The translations under genes were made by a program, and so were the position numbers. 64,000 bases of DNA from Porphyra umbilicalis. Lineage: Eukaryota; Rhodophyta; Bangiophyceae; Bangiales; Bangiaceae. The stretch's first letter is position 1, and every line of letters begins with the position of its first letter. The stretch spans positions 18,703 to 82,702 of the forward strand of contig KV919094.1 in the NCBI GenBank assembly GCA_002049455.2. The letters run 5' to 3'. This document shows positions 1 through 10,823 of this stretch, piece by piece. The notes beneath the pieces were generated by a model that made no database searches, was not told the DNA's origin, and was given only the letters and a program-made list of their open reading frames with translations.

Positions 1-2213
1 CAGCGGAGCCCCCCCCGGTGGACGCTGCCGCCCCTCCGTGCGCCCTACTCGGCGGGGGGGTACACGGCGCCGACGCCCATTGCGTGGCGCTTGGAAGACG
101 GGGGGCTCCCCGAGGGCGTCGGCAGCCGCCGGGCCCGACCGCTGGACGTTGGTGGGGGGGGCTCCCCCTCGCGCTTGGGGGCGCCGCCCAAGCGGTACCG
201 GCCCGCACGGGGCGGCGTCGAGGGGGGGGTCCCGCCCTCGGGCGGGGAGGCACGCAGCGTCGGCGTCGGGCCGGCGGGTGGGGTGGCCGCCGGCCCCTCC
301 CCGAGATTACCCATGTCGCTGCCCCTCGCCCGCCCGTCGGGCGGTCGGGGTGGGCGCGGTGGGGATGGGGGTGGCGGCGCGGTGGCCGACGGCAGCGCCC
401 ACTTTCTCTACCCTGCCACCTTGCAGGAGGCGGCCGCCGGCGCGGCGACGGCGGCGGCGGCGACGGCGACGGCGGCGGTTCCCCGGTCGACCCGGGAGGC
501 TCCCACGGGGGAGCTCACAACGCCCTCCCCGCTGGTGCTGGGGCGGACCGCAGGCGGCTCGCCGGCTCGTGCAACCGCCGCCGGGGTGGTGTCGCCCCTG
601 ACGGGCGCGCCGGCGGCTGAGGCGCCCCGCGGGGGCACCCGCCTCCTCGCCGCTCTGCCCCGCCCCGCGGCGCGGCTCGGCGCGTATGGCACGCCCGTGA
701 CGCCCGCCACGGTCGGTACCGACGGTGGGACGCGGCTGCCATCGCCGCCGCGGTCATCTGCCGCCGCCGCGTGCACGTCGTCGACGCCCCTCACCGCGAC
801 GCCGTCGGTGCGGGGCCCCGCCGACGCGGCGATGCTGCTGCTCCCCCCGCCGCCGCCCGTCGGCCGCGGGGGTGGCGGCCGCGGCGCCGCCGCCGCCGCG
901 TTTCCCGTCGCGGTCTTGTTTCCACCCCTGCCCCAAGGGGGGTGGCCGACCGGCGGCGCTGCGGCGGCGGCGGCGGCGGCGCGCGGCTCCATGCCGTTGG
1001 CTGCGTCGCCGCCCCCCGCCTTGGCGGCGGGCACCCCACCGTCGGCGGCCGACGGGGGCCTGTCCCTCTCCCCGCCGCCGCGCTCGTCCAGCCGCCCCTC
1101 GTCGGGGGCCACCACCTCCGCGGCGGCGGCGCCGACGGCGCGCCGCTTTGCGTGCAGCCTCTGCGCGGCGACCTTTGACCGGGAGGGCCACCGCACCGTC
1201 CACGTGTTGGCGGTGCACAAGAAGGAGCGGCCGTTTGCATGTGATGTGTGTGGGTCGGCCTTTGGGCATAGGTACGTGACGCTGCGGGATGGGGGTCCCT
1301 TAAGGAGTCGCCTTTTGCTTGGGAGTAGCACGCTGGGCCGCCGCCGCGTTTCTGCGTTCAACGCCCGCCTCGCCATTGCGCACGTGCGCACTCGGGTGAG
1401 ACGCTACGCTGTTCGCCTCCAACGGTCGCCCTAACGATCCTGCTTCCCTCTCCCGCATGCATTTTCTTGCCTTGGTCCTCGTTTGGGTCGTCCTTTGCGC
1501 CTGCCTCGGTTGACCTTCCCAGCTCGAGTCTCCACCGCCACAAACGTACCGTGCATGACAACGTGCGACGGTGGGAGTGCCCCGAGTGCCAAGACGCCCG
1601 CTTCGCCGAGAAATCTGACTTGGGTACGTTGGCAGCTGCCCCTGTGATCCATTGTGAGGTGCATACAACCGGGCGGGTACGGGCGACGCGGCCGTTCAAA
1701 TGGCCGTGGTGAGTTGTGAAGGTGCTTGACATCCTTGCGCAGTATCTGACCGTCGTCTCTCGTGGCGCTTCCTCGCTTCCTCCCCAATCTCGATGCATTT
1801 CAACGATCACTTTGCCACTCCATACATTTCCCCGCACAGACAAGCACTGCCGAGCTGTCCACGGTATTGGGCGGAGGAAGCGGGCCAGCCCCGGCTCCCG
1901 CACGTCGGCAGGCTCGTCTGACGCGGCTGTCGGAGCGAGCGCACCACCGTCCGTCGGCGGTTTCCCACTCCTTCTCTCGTACACGTCGCAACCGCCGTCT
2001 CAGTCACCGACGACCACTGAAGCGTTGAGCGAGGCAAGGGGAGGTGGTGGCGGCGGGCAAACCCCGCTGCTATCCGCGTCGCCCCCGCCTGGGGTCGCGG
2101 CAACCGCGGGGCTGCCGGGCAGCGGCACGCCCCAATGCGCCGAGTGCAACGCATCCTTCCTGACGGCGGCACAGCTTGCGGCGCACGTGGCCGGTCGCCA
2201 CTTTCGACGGTGA
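1..2213 (+). CDS. C2H2 zinc-finger protein, 5' partial, three exons visible
   Basis: Probable nucleic-acid-binding protein, likely a nuclear regulator. I read exons 1-1271, 1523-1623 and 1840-2213 (introns 251 and 216 bp, both starting GTACGT and ending CAG or ACAG). They join in frame to 581 codons plus TGA. The frame is open from base 1, so the true start may lie outside the window; an in-frame ATG at 313 is an alternative. The first ~375 residues are Gly/Pro/Ala/Ser-rich and probably disordered. Four C2H2 fingers follow: FACSLCAATF...HVLAVH, FACDVCGSAFGH...HKRTVH, WECPEC...KHCRAVH and PQCAECNASF...HVAGRH. Both introns fall inside a finger (2 and 3), and the joins restore the Cys-His spacing, which confirms the splice model. 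A ~90-residue Ser/Thr/Pro/Gly linker separates finger 3 from finger 4, which ends the protein. The family has no more specific assignment from sequence alone. Confidence 0.85.
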
Positions 2214-3965
2214 CCTGCTGAGCGGCACTGCAGCTCTGACTGGCTCTGCGTGACTTCCTTTTGCATCCATCCGTACCTCGCACGCTATTGCGGGAGCCCC
2301 TTCCAGCGGGGGTTGAGCAGCCCACAACAACCCGACCCATTTTAACATGCTATGTAGTTGCTTTATAAATACGAACAATGCATCACACTATGGGACGTGG
2401 CTCTTGTCATCAACTGAAAGTGGCCTGTGGTCACGGATGAGGGGCGGATTATGTGTAATGGCCTTTCAGATATATGAAACTATAGATTTTGAAGCACAAA
2501 TGGTATGGCAAAAGACTGAAAGCTATATCATGGTCCACTGCATGAACGCATGTGTAGCACAGGTTCGGCCATGAGTCGAACCGACGCTTTACTATCCAGA
2601 GCGCTCATCTGCGAACGGAAACAGAGTAGGAGTGGAGGAAAGCGCTACAAATGAAAACGCTTGGACTGTCTCAGAGCCTGTGTCATCTTCAACCCGGTAA
2701 ATACATCTCTCGATCATTCGCACGTTCCGCAGACGGACAGCACATCCACAGTCGGGCAGCGTGTCCGTCGCTTTGACGCTGGCTGATCCGGAGTCCTTTC
2801 GGTACATGGTAAGCAGGTCCCTTCTATGCTGCATGAGTTCTTGGTGTAGTCACAGCTGAGTTTTTGGACGAAAATAAATACGTATAGGTTTGTCCAGCGA
2901 TCAGCGCGTACTCGACTGGTTCTCACGTAGGACTTGAACTTCAATGATGGGGCTTCTGTGCTACGCCCTGCCCAGCACACTAGCCCACATTCACGCCAGA
3001 TAGTCTTGACGGCCAATGACTTTGTGAAGGCAACACCCGAGGCCTATCGTGGATGCCTTTATATCGCCTGATCCTCAGTCCGGGACACCACGACCTGTGT
3101 TTCTGTCGCCACATGGCTTGGTCTCCAAGTCATGCAGCGTCACATATCAGCGCCACGCCGACCATAGAGTTTCTCGGACCGGGGGTAAATCTTAGCTGGT
3201 CCGTTGACGTCGTAACAGCATGAGCATAGGAAGCGCCAGTCACAAAAAGACTGGAACAGTCTATCAATCGACTGAGTATTCAAGCTTTGTCTTCGAAAGA
3301 TATAATACATTCAATTGCACATATTAATTGAATTTCACAGTGATGTTGCTGGCCCCTTGAGTAGCATCTCATGCGGTGTCGATCGCAAGAAAAACAGCCC
3401 TACGGACAGCGGGGTCTTGTGGCCGACAGCATTCCGAGTGTTCTGACGGATGGTCACGCGTGGCCCTCGAATTTTTTTCTTCTCCTGCCAATGCGCATCG
3501 AGGGTGATTGCTGTCAGCATGGGCCTCCAATCCGCCATCTGAGCGTGCTCAGCAAACACCCTTTTTGACCCGCCACGGCCGTCGACCCTTCCTGCTGGCA
3601 CCCTTGGGTCACCCGACACAGCGCGCGCCAGACGGGGGTCTGCCGGCGGCGCGTGTGGGAGTGTTTTTTTTTGCCAGGCCGCGGTCGTGTGGCGGTGTGG
3701 CTTGGCCGGTTGGAAGACCCGTAGCAGTCCATCGCCGGCCTGCCGTGACGGTCGCCGCCCACTGGACCGCCCGTGACGCCGCCGGTGTCGAGCAGCAGTG
3801 ACGGCGGCACACTCTGCTCCACGCGGACACCCCTTTATTCTCCGTGTGCCCCTGCGCAGCTACTGTGGTCGGTAGTCGTGTTTGGTGTTGCCTACGCTCC
3901 CCTCTCTCTTCCCGACCCCGTCGTTCGTGCGCGCGCGCGAGCGCGCCCAGGCGCCGTCGCCCACC
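2214..3965. other. Intergenic, no gene recognised
   Basis: This stretch is much less GC-rich than its neighbours, with many short ORFs on both strands and none with a recognisable motif. It separates the zinc-finger gene from the ARF gene. A tRNA-like patch near 2900-3000 (minus strand) was considered and rejected. GC rises again from about 3570, and the last few hundred bases are presumably 5' UTR and promoter of the ARF gene. Confidence 0.6.
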
Positions 3966-5327
3966 ATGGGGATGTCCCTGTCCAAGGTGTTCGCCAACTT
4001 GTTTGGCAAGAAGGAGATGCGGATCCTGATGGTGGGACTGGACGGTATGCGCTGTGGTCGGGGTGGCTTTCGATGATGTGCTCGTCAAGCAGTGAGGACA
4101 CGCGTTTATGTTGCTGGTTTGCACTGCGGTGAGCTTCGCGCGTGGTGTAGGCGGCGGTCGACTGCTGGTATGCGCTTGGGGGTAGCAAACACACGTCGAG
4201 CGCAACGATGGTGAGCCGACATCTGACGATGAGAGGGTGAGCATCTGTCTGCATGTGGCTGCTTCTTTTTGGTGAATGGTTGGGTTCGTGGATGTTGACG
4301 CTTGTTTTTGGTGGCTGTTGTTGGCTCGATGCTGACACACAACGTCGGGACCCAGCTGCCGGCAAAACTACCATCCTCTACAAGCTCAAGCTTGGAGAAA
4401 TTGTCACCACCATCCCCACTATCGGTATGTTTCTCGACTATGCTTTGAGGACGTCGGCTCCTTGGTGGCGGCGCCTTTCGGCTGTGGCTTGGTTCATGGG
4501 CAGATGTTGCCTCGCCTGCTCTGCTTGTTCCCGTGGTCTTCTTGCGCCTGATCTTTCATGAATGCAGAGCATGAAACGGCTCACGCACGACCGCGGCATC
4601 GGCAGCAAGCGAGCTGTTGGCTGACACTTGTTTCTCTGCGCATTGCCGTTTGTGTTTTGTTGTCCTACAGGCTTCAACGTCGAGACCGTTGAGTACAAGA
4701 ACATTTCATTCACCGTTTGGGATGTCGGGGGTCAGGACAGGGTACGTTCTCTGGGCTCACTGAGCTACGCTTCCCGGCTGGGCTCTCGTGGCGTTTCGGC
4801 GTGGGGCTGGGTGTCCCTGTTGTCTTTTCTGCGAGGCAAAGCCCGATGTTTGTTCCGCACGCGCGCGTGAGTCTTTGCATGGTGCTGCTCTGTGCATGTG
4901 TCCAGTTGCTGACCTATCCTTTTTGTGTGTACCCTGTTTTGCCGTATTCGTATCTCTGCTTTGGTTGTTTATGCATCGTTGTTCTTCATTTTCTCACGCG
5001 CAGATCCGGCCGCTGTGGCGCCACTACTTCCAAAACACGCAAGGTATCATCTTCGTGGTTGATAGCCAGGATCAGGACCGCCTGCAGGAAGCGCGTAAGG
5101 AGCTGCACAAGATGCTATCGGAGGAGGAGCTGCGTGACGCCGTGCTGCTCGTGTTTGCGAACAAGCAGGACCTTCCTGGGGCCTGCAAGACGGCGGAGAT
5201 TGTGAACGCCTTGGGCCTGCCTGCTCTTCGCCAGCGCACTTGGTATATCATGTCTTGCTGCGCGACGAATGGGGAGGGTCTGTTCGAGGGCTTGGACTGG
5301 TTGTCCACGCAGTTGGGCAGCGCCTGA
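3966..5327 (+). CDS. ARF1: ADP-ribosylation factor (ARF1-class small GTPase)
   Basis: Small GTPase that recruits coat proteins to Golgi membranes when GTP-bound. Exons are 3966-4044, 4356-4424, 4671-4741 and 5004-5327. They join in frame to 180 codons plus TGA; the family norm is 181. The ATG at 3966 sits in CCACC context and is followed by Gly2, the N-myristoylation site. Other landmarks are the P-loop GLDAAGKT, whose Asp codon ends exon 1 with Ala-Ala split across intron 1; the switch region [11 protein letters not shown], split at intron 2; WDVGGQD before intron 3; and NKQD in exon 4. The C-terminus is WLSTQLGSA. Introns begin GTATGC, GTATGT and GTACGT. All nucleotide-binding motifs are intact, so the protein should be functional. 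It is convergent with DCAF13 downstream. ARF1-class rather than ARL is inferred from the uninterrupted ARF signature. Confidence 0.96.
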
Positions 5328-6064
5328 GTGGGGATCGTCGCTGGTGCGCCCCCGCTCTCTTCTCGGGTAGACGCACTCGCGCTTTCGTGTACACCTGCGT
5401 CTGGCTGCACACCGGTGGGGTAATTTCAACTCGTTTTTGCTCTTCCTGTGCGGCCGTTTTGAGCTTGGTCGACACCTTGATGCCGCCAATGGCGGTGTAC
5501 ACGTCTGGAGTCTGGGATGGCGACTGTATGGCGGGGCGTAGCTTGAACACAGATCCTGTGCACGTCTGCTTGCCGCTGTGGGTGAGTTGGTGTGTGGGAC
5601 GGTGGTCGGTGAAGGGTGTGGGTTGCATGTGTATGTTCTTTTTTTTTTTCGCTTTCGCCGCGTGTGTAAGTGTGAATCACGTGTGTGGTGTATGAGTGTG
5701 GTGTGTATGCGTGTTTCCAGCCAGCTGTGATGTGGTTGAAGCCTTTCTGGCTCGTCCGACTGGTTGGCTTTTACTCGGTGGGGTGTGCGTCGTCGTGACG
5801 GACCGTCGGGAACTGGTCGCGGCTTGCGCAGCGCTGTGGAGCAACAGTTAGGCAGTATTCGGCGGAGGGAAAATCAACCAGTCATTTGTTGCTCTTCGTC
5901 GTCGGGCCTGATTAGCCGTGGTGCGATGCTCTCGGTGCTGTGCCCTCACACCAAACGATCTTCTTCGTCCAGTGGTATGACTTGTGGGGCGTTGAAGCAA
6001 TTGCAGCGAGACGCTGTCTTTATCAACAGGTGACAAGAGCGGTCTGCCACCGACCACACAGCGA
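5328..6064. other. Convergent intergenic spacer (ARF and DCAF13 3' ends)
   Basis: This holds the 3' ends of two convergent genes. It contains a run of T at about 5640-5650 and GT-rich sequence. No further gene is visible; the ORFs here lack recognisable domains. Confidence 0.6.
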
Positions 6065-7570
6065 TTACTCGAGCTCGCGCACGATCGACCGCTGCCGCTC
6101 TGGCTTACGCTTCGGCACAGCACCTTTAGCGCTGTTGGCCACCACGTTGCGGTGCTTGCGCACCTCGTTGGCCGCAATCTCCGCCCGTATCCGCTGGGCA
6201 GTCTTGATCGGCTTCGGTACGTGCCGCTTCTTGGCGATGCGACGCACATCGGGCAGCGCCGCATGGCGCTCAACGACCGCAGTTGCATAGTTGATTGCTG
6301 CCTGCTCGGGCGGCAGCAGCGGCTTGATCGGTCGTGAAGCATCCGCCTTCCACACCCGCACGTCGGAGTCGTCAGACCCAGACAGCACGTACCGGCCATC
6401 ACCCGAGTAGAGCACCGAGAAGACCTTCTGCATGCGCTTGGTGTGGTACACCTCCTTCGAGCGGCCGGCCTCGGTGTCCCACAAGCGCACCGTCCGGTCA
6501 TAGGAGCCCGACGCAAACTCCCGCCCCGTAGGGGAGTAGGACACAGACATGACGGCGCCGACGTGGTCCTTGTGCACCGCCCGGGCGCCGACGGCAGGGC
6601 CCACGCCGCCGCGCGGCCGGGCGGTGCCAGCCGTCTGCGGGCCCTTGGCCTTGGAGCCGCTGGCGCCGCCTAGCCGCCGCATGTCAAACGAGTAGCAGTT
6701 GCCGTCGTCGCAGCCGATGGTGAAGTTGAAGGCCTCCATCGGGTTCCACGCCACTGCGTTGGCTCGCAGCGCCATGACCAGCTTGCGCAGTGGCGTGCGC
6801 TCCCGAATATCGTACAGGGTCACTGACCGATCCGAGGCGGCCGACGCCAGCAGATCCCGCTCCACCGGGTTCCACGACACCGTGTGGAGGGAGTCCACCC
6901 CCCACGTCAAGCGCTGCAGCGGCTCGCTCCGCGTCTCATCCCACACCTCCACCGCGTCTGAGGCGGTAGCAAAGAGCGGCCGCTTGTAGTGAGCGTCGAT
7001 GGCCGACAGCGGCGCCGACGCCAGGTAGGACATCTCCCCACCTGCAGCTGCAGCCGCGCCTGCAGCTGTCTCTTCGCCGCCATACACGCCCCCTACGCCC
7101 TCCACGGGCCCGGCGCGCGTCTGCAGCGCGTCCCCGTCCGTCGCAACGCGCATGGCGTAGATGAGTTTGGCGTCCGAGACGGCAAGCACCCGCGACGAGT
7201 CATGCGAAAATGACACATCCCGAATGAACGCACGCGGCAATGGTGTACGAGCGGCAATGGCGCGCTGCGATGGCAGGTGCCACAGCTTGAGCTCCCCATC
7301 CGCGCTCGCCGACGCGACCAGCGCGGTGGAGACGCGGGAGCGCGCCAGCCCGTACACCCCATCCACGTGGCCGGGGGCAAGGGAAAACAGGAAGGGGCGG
7401 GCAAGCATACGGCCAACCTTGGCGGCATTCAGAGCGCGGACAGCCTCGAGCGGCCGCGATGGCGGGTGCAGGTGAGCGGCAGGGTTTCGGCCGGTCCGTC
7501 GCACGGCGCCGGGGCCGTCCGAGGTGCCCTTCCAGGACGCATCCGACCGGCTCAGCACCTTGACCTTCAT
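6065..7570 (-). CDS. DCAF13: WD40 ribosome-biogenesis protein DCAF13/Sof1
   Basis: Nucleolar WD40 protein of the U3 snoRNP/small-subunit processome, needed for 18S rRNA maturation. In animals it is also a CUL4-DDB1 substrate receptor. It is intronless, 501 residues (yeast Sof1 is 489, human 445). The ATG at 7570 is chosen because the family N-terminus MKVKVLSR begins exactly there; the frame stays open further upstream. The family-specific segment RALNAAKVGRMLARPFL follows, then repeated WD40 blades, for example DGELKLWHL, RSVTLYDIRERTPLRKLV and FASGSYDRTVRLWDTEAGRS. The C-terminal Sof1 domain starts near MQKVFSVLYSGDGRYVLSGS and ends in a Lys/Arg-rich tail with HVPKPI. Ala/Gly-rich and Pro-containing insertions between blades explain the extra length. 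It is transcribed divergently from the COX6A gene, start codons 456 bp apart. Confidence 0.95.
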   Translation of the reverse strand: MKVKVLSRSDASWKGTSDGPGAVRRTGRNPAAHLHPPSRPLEAVRALNAAKVGRMLARPFLFSLAPGHVDGVYGLARSRVSTALVASASADGELKLWHLPSQRAIAARTPLPRAFIRDVSFSHDSSRVLAVSDAKLIYAMRVATDGDALQTRAGPVEGVGGVYGGEETAAGAAAAAGGEMSYLASAPLSAIDAHYKRPLFATASDAVEVWDETRSEPLQRLTWGVDSLHTVSWNPVERDLLASAASDRSVTLYDIRERTPLRKLVMALRANAVAWNPMEAFNFTIGCDDGNCYSFDMRRLGGASGSKAKGPQTAGTARPRGGVGPAVGARAVHKDHVGAVMSVSYSPTGREFASGSYDRTVRLWDTEAGRSKEVYHTKRMQKVFSVLYSGDGRYVLSGSDDSDVRVWKADASRPIKPLLPPEQAAINYATAVVERHAALPDVRRIAKKRHVPKPIKTAQRIRAEIAANEVRKHRNVVANSAKGAVPKRKPERQRSIVRELE

Positions 7571-8026
7571 GGCGCAGGCAAGGGCGACCGCTTCAAAACG
7601 GCAATCCCAAGCAGCAGGGGAATCGACCAGAAGAAAGTTGCCGCGACGACCACGACGGTGTCGATCACAGCACGGCAGCGGCCAGAGAAGAACGGTTGGG
7701 GTCGCCGGCGGTATCACTTGCCAATCGTAATAGCGTAACCACGCACAGTCCAGTATTGTCTTGGCTATTCAAACTTACTTTCCGTGATTCTACTGCGCAG
7801 AAGAAATCTCTCGAAGAAATGCGTATGTCGCCGATTTACAGCCTTGTTGCTCCGCCCAGTCGCCTCCTCAATCGAACAGAGCCCACCACCCATCTTGTCG
7901 ACGCCGCTCAACCCCTTAGACTCCTCCGTCGTGCCGCCCGTCGGCTTCGCGTGCTAGCTCCTTCCCCACCACGTCCCTGTGCGTCCCGTTGTGTTCATTG
8001 TCTTTGCGGACTCGGGCGTTGCCACC
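7571..8026. promoter_or_regulatory. Shared divergent promoter region of DCAF13 and COX6A
   Basis: These 456 bp lie between the start codons of two divergent housekeeping genes, so both 5' UTRs and promoters must lie here or reach into each other. I see no convincing TATA box. That it acts as a bidirectional promoter is inferred from the arrangement only. Confidence 0.5.
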
Positions 8027-9124
8027 ATGTCTGCCCTGGGCCGGACAGCTGCGGCCTTCGGGCGCGCCACCGTCCGCCGCGCATCCAGCGCCGCTGCGCC
8101 GGCGTCGACCGAGGCCGCCGCCGCGCGGCCCGCTGCACGCATGCCCGAGGGCGTGGACCCCGCTGCTTTCCATCCCAAGGCGCACGCAGTTTCGGACATG
8201 TGGCGCTGGCGCCTCGTGACGGGGGTGGCGAGCGTGCCGGTCTTTGGTTACTTCTGCCTGCAGGTACGTTGCGTTTTCGCGCTTGTGTGGCCCGCGCGGC
8301 CTGTGCTGTGCTGTTTTCCTGCAGCGGAACGCCTTCTTGATGCACGTCCTCTGTTTTCGTGAACGCATATTGGGCGATGTGCGCGACACGAAGTTGAGTT
8401 CCGGGGGGTGTTGGGTGGCCTTAGTGGGTCAGTCCGGAGACGCCGGATGGCGCTGAACGTGTGGCCCGAGCAACGTAGCCCATGTGGAGTGCACTTTTTG
8501 AGCATAGTGTTGCGGCAACGCGTTTGCTTACGGTCCTCCGTTGTCTCACGAAGCATGGTGTCTCGCACTGCTCATGGTCCTCGTCGCATTCGATCTCTGG
8601 CTCTTACATCCAGTTTTGTTGCTGACGTTGAACGCCGTGGTTGCAGTCCTTTTTCCTTTTTTTTTTTTTTGCTTTGATCTATCACCAATCGCTTGTCCTT
8701 GCTGGCCCGTCGCGTCTGGTTTGCTCTTTGCTCTGTGCAGATGATGGCCGACCACGCCCACCCTGAGCCGGGACCCGCCTACCCGTACCTGCACATCACG
8801 TCTCGCGTACGTTTGGCTGGTGCCCTCGTGCGCTGTTGCGTTGCTCCCACGCGTGGGGCGTGTTGCTGCCAGTCTTCCGCGCGGCGTAGGACTCGGCTAT
8901 TCGCTGAAGACTGTCGTGCACGTCAGCAATTGTGCTTTTGCTCTCGCGCCGGTTTCCTTTGGCTGGCTTCGTGATTCACCTGCTCACCCTTCTTCGGCGT
9001 CTCTGTTTTCTCGTCCTGTGTTTCGTCGTCCGCCGTCGTTGTCTAACAGGTGCCGCGCTTCCCGTGGGGCGACGACGACCTCATCGGCACCCCGCACGAC
9101 CGCCTACACAAGCGTGACCACTAA
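8027..9124 (+). CDS. COX6A: Cytochrome c oxidase subunit 6a (COX13 in yeast)
   Basis: Small nuclear-encoded subunit of respiratory complex IV in the mitochondrial inner membrane. Exons are 8027-8263, 8741-8806 and 9050-9124. They join in phase 0 to 125 codons plus TAA. Introns are 477 and 243 bp; both start GTACGT and end CAG. The first ~40 residues (SALGRTAAAFGRATVRRASS) are Arg/Ser/Ala-rich without acidic residues, which fits a mitochondrial presequence. One membrane span follows (VTGVASVPVFGYFCLQ). The family signature comes next: AYPYLHITSR in exon 2 and VPRFPWGDDDLIGTPHDRL in exon 3, matching the YPHLRIRTKPFPWGDG-type motif of other species. It ends HKRDH. Signature, topology and size agree, so the assignment is firm. 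Confidence 0.93.
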
Positions 9125-10414
9125 GAGGGTACGCTCCAGACCGTGCGTGTCCGGTCTGGCCCTCCCGAGATTGTGCCACATCCATTCATTAATGTGGATG
9201 TGCTCGCCCATCCCCGTGATCGGCGCTCGGTTGTGCGTGTGCGCCACATTCAACAGACCCCCGTTGTGTCCCGGTAGCTGCCGTGCCAAGGTCCAAGGTT
9301 GTCTGTGTGGTCTGTGTGGTCTGTAGCTCCTGCTTTTTTCGCTTCTGTTCTTGCTTTAGTGTGCCTCCCGGTTTTTCTCCCCATTGGCGGCTCGTGGCTC
9401 CGTCAGGGAGAAATTGCCTCGAGCGCGCCTACGCTCAGTCAGTGCTCTGTCTCGTGCTTGACTATTGTGCTTCCCTTTAAAAAAGTAGAAAGTCAATAAC
9501 CAGTCTTGTACAAGAATTCGTGGTTTGATTGGCTGAGAGGGCAATTCCGACCTGTGGCAGGCAGGTGTCACTCTTGTGGGACACACCCCAGAAGCGCGCG
9601 ACTGGCGCCGATTGCCGCTCCACGCGGTGCGGCGGAGACACGCGGCGGCGGTGCGTCTCACGTCTTGCCCGCCCCGTCGCACGCCCCGCCGCCCCGCTCC
9701 CGTGTCTGCGCCGCGGCGCCCAGCGCCCGGCGTCGGCCGCGTCGCGGCCGACGCGCCGGCGGCCGCGCCGCACCCACCCCTGTAGCCAGTCTAGTCCAAA
9801 TGTTGATCATTCTGTCGACCTTCTCAGCACGACGCTTGCTCCACGACATACAATGCATATATATGGAAAGAGGAGAGCACGAGGAGTATGTTGGTGATTT
9901 TCTTTTTCTCATAGCGTGTGTTAATAGTGATTTATGAGCAGAAGAAGAAGAACTGATGTAATGGGATGCGTCTTTAAAGTTGACCATCCCTCTCAGCCAA
10001 TCATGCTGTCGGCTTTTTGACGTGGCGCGCCACACGCCAATCAATTTGACGCATTGCAGTGCGTTTCTCACGCTCTGGAGGGTGGGGAGGCCTGCAGGGC
10101 CTTCTGAGGCGCCTCCTGGCATGACCAAGAAATACAGGAAAAAGAGAATAAAAAACAGCACGAGAAGGCTGTGTGTGCCCGGTATCCCATTCTTCGTCAG
10201 AAAATCAACAAGACCTACATGCATACATCTGGAGAAAAAGGAACTCTTGGACCTGCTGTAGGCCGTCTTCTGGGCACTGGTACGTAGAGTATTCCCGCTA
10301 TGCCTTTATCCAGGTCACGGAATCGGCGCGTACGACCCCGTGGGGAGGTCTCGAGCCTAGTTAACATTTCCGGCGGCGGTGGTCAACATTTGACATAGCA
10401 CTGCTACGTGACGT
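9125..10414. other. Intergenic region with one inverted 16-mer pair
   Basis: No gene recognised. A 16-bp sequence, TGATTGGCTGAGAGGG at 9526-9541, recurs inverted at 9988-10003 and encloses a ~200-bp GC-rich island (about 9590-9785) and an AT-rich stretch with TATATA near 9855. This could be a small element, but no target duplication was identified. Confidence 0.45.
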
Positions 10415-10417
10415 TAA

Positions 10418-10820
10418 GAGCACGTCTATCGGTGGGCCATCCCACCGTCGCCAAAGTACCATATTTTGGGCAGTTTGGGGATGGCGCTGACGCGGCATCT
10501 CTCTCGGTGTATGGCCTGGTGGCAAGCCAGATTTGTGGTCACGAAGTTCCTCGGAAAAGTACGACAGGATCACGAGGCACGAAGGAGAGGTGGATTGTTC
10601 AGGACCCTGGGTGATTCTGTTGAGCGCGGGTGATTCGGCGCATATGATTGGTTCCTGTCGTTTGGCGCATGCATCGTCATCCCCATCCCCAAAAGTCATG
10701 TTTTTGGGGATGGGGATGGCGATATGGGGATGGCGGATGGCATTTTGAGGATCCGATAGAGATGCCGCATCGCCAAAATGCCGTCTGAGATGGCTTTTTG
10801 GCGCACCGATAGACGTGCTC
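10418..10820. mobile_element. 403-bp MITE with TAA target duplication (PIF/Harbinger-type)
   Basis: The 17-bp perfect terminal inverted repeat GAGCACGTCTATCGGTG bounds the element and is flanked directly by TAA on both sides (10415-10417 and 10821-10823). A 3-bp TAA/TTA duplication is typical of PIF/Harbinger elements. It has no coding capacity. Inside, 17-bp arms at 10678-10694 and 10702-10718 form a hairpin with a 7-nt loop. A sequence close to the same terminus occurs alone near 21524. Confidence 0.8.
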
Positions 10821-10823
10821 TAA

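Noticed and set aside
2890..3010. tRNA-like sequence on the minus strand (GTTCAAGTCC box-B-like, GTGCT...AGCAC D-arm-like).
   Set aside because: The T-stem has two mismatches of five and no acceptor stem can be formed. At most it is a tRNA-derived repeat fragment.
9526..10003. A transposable element bounded by the inverted TGATTGGCTGAGAGGG pair.
   Set aside because: Only 16 bp match, with no adjoining target duplication; kept only as an inverted pair in the intergenic description.
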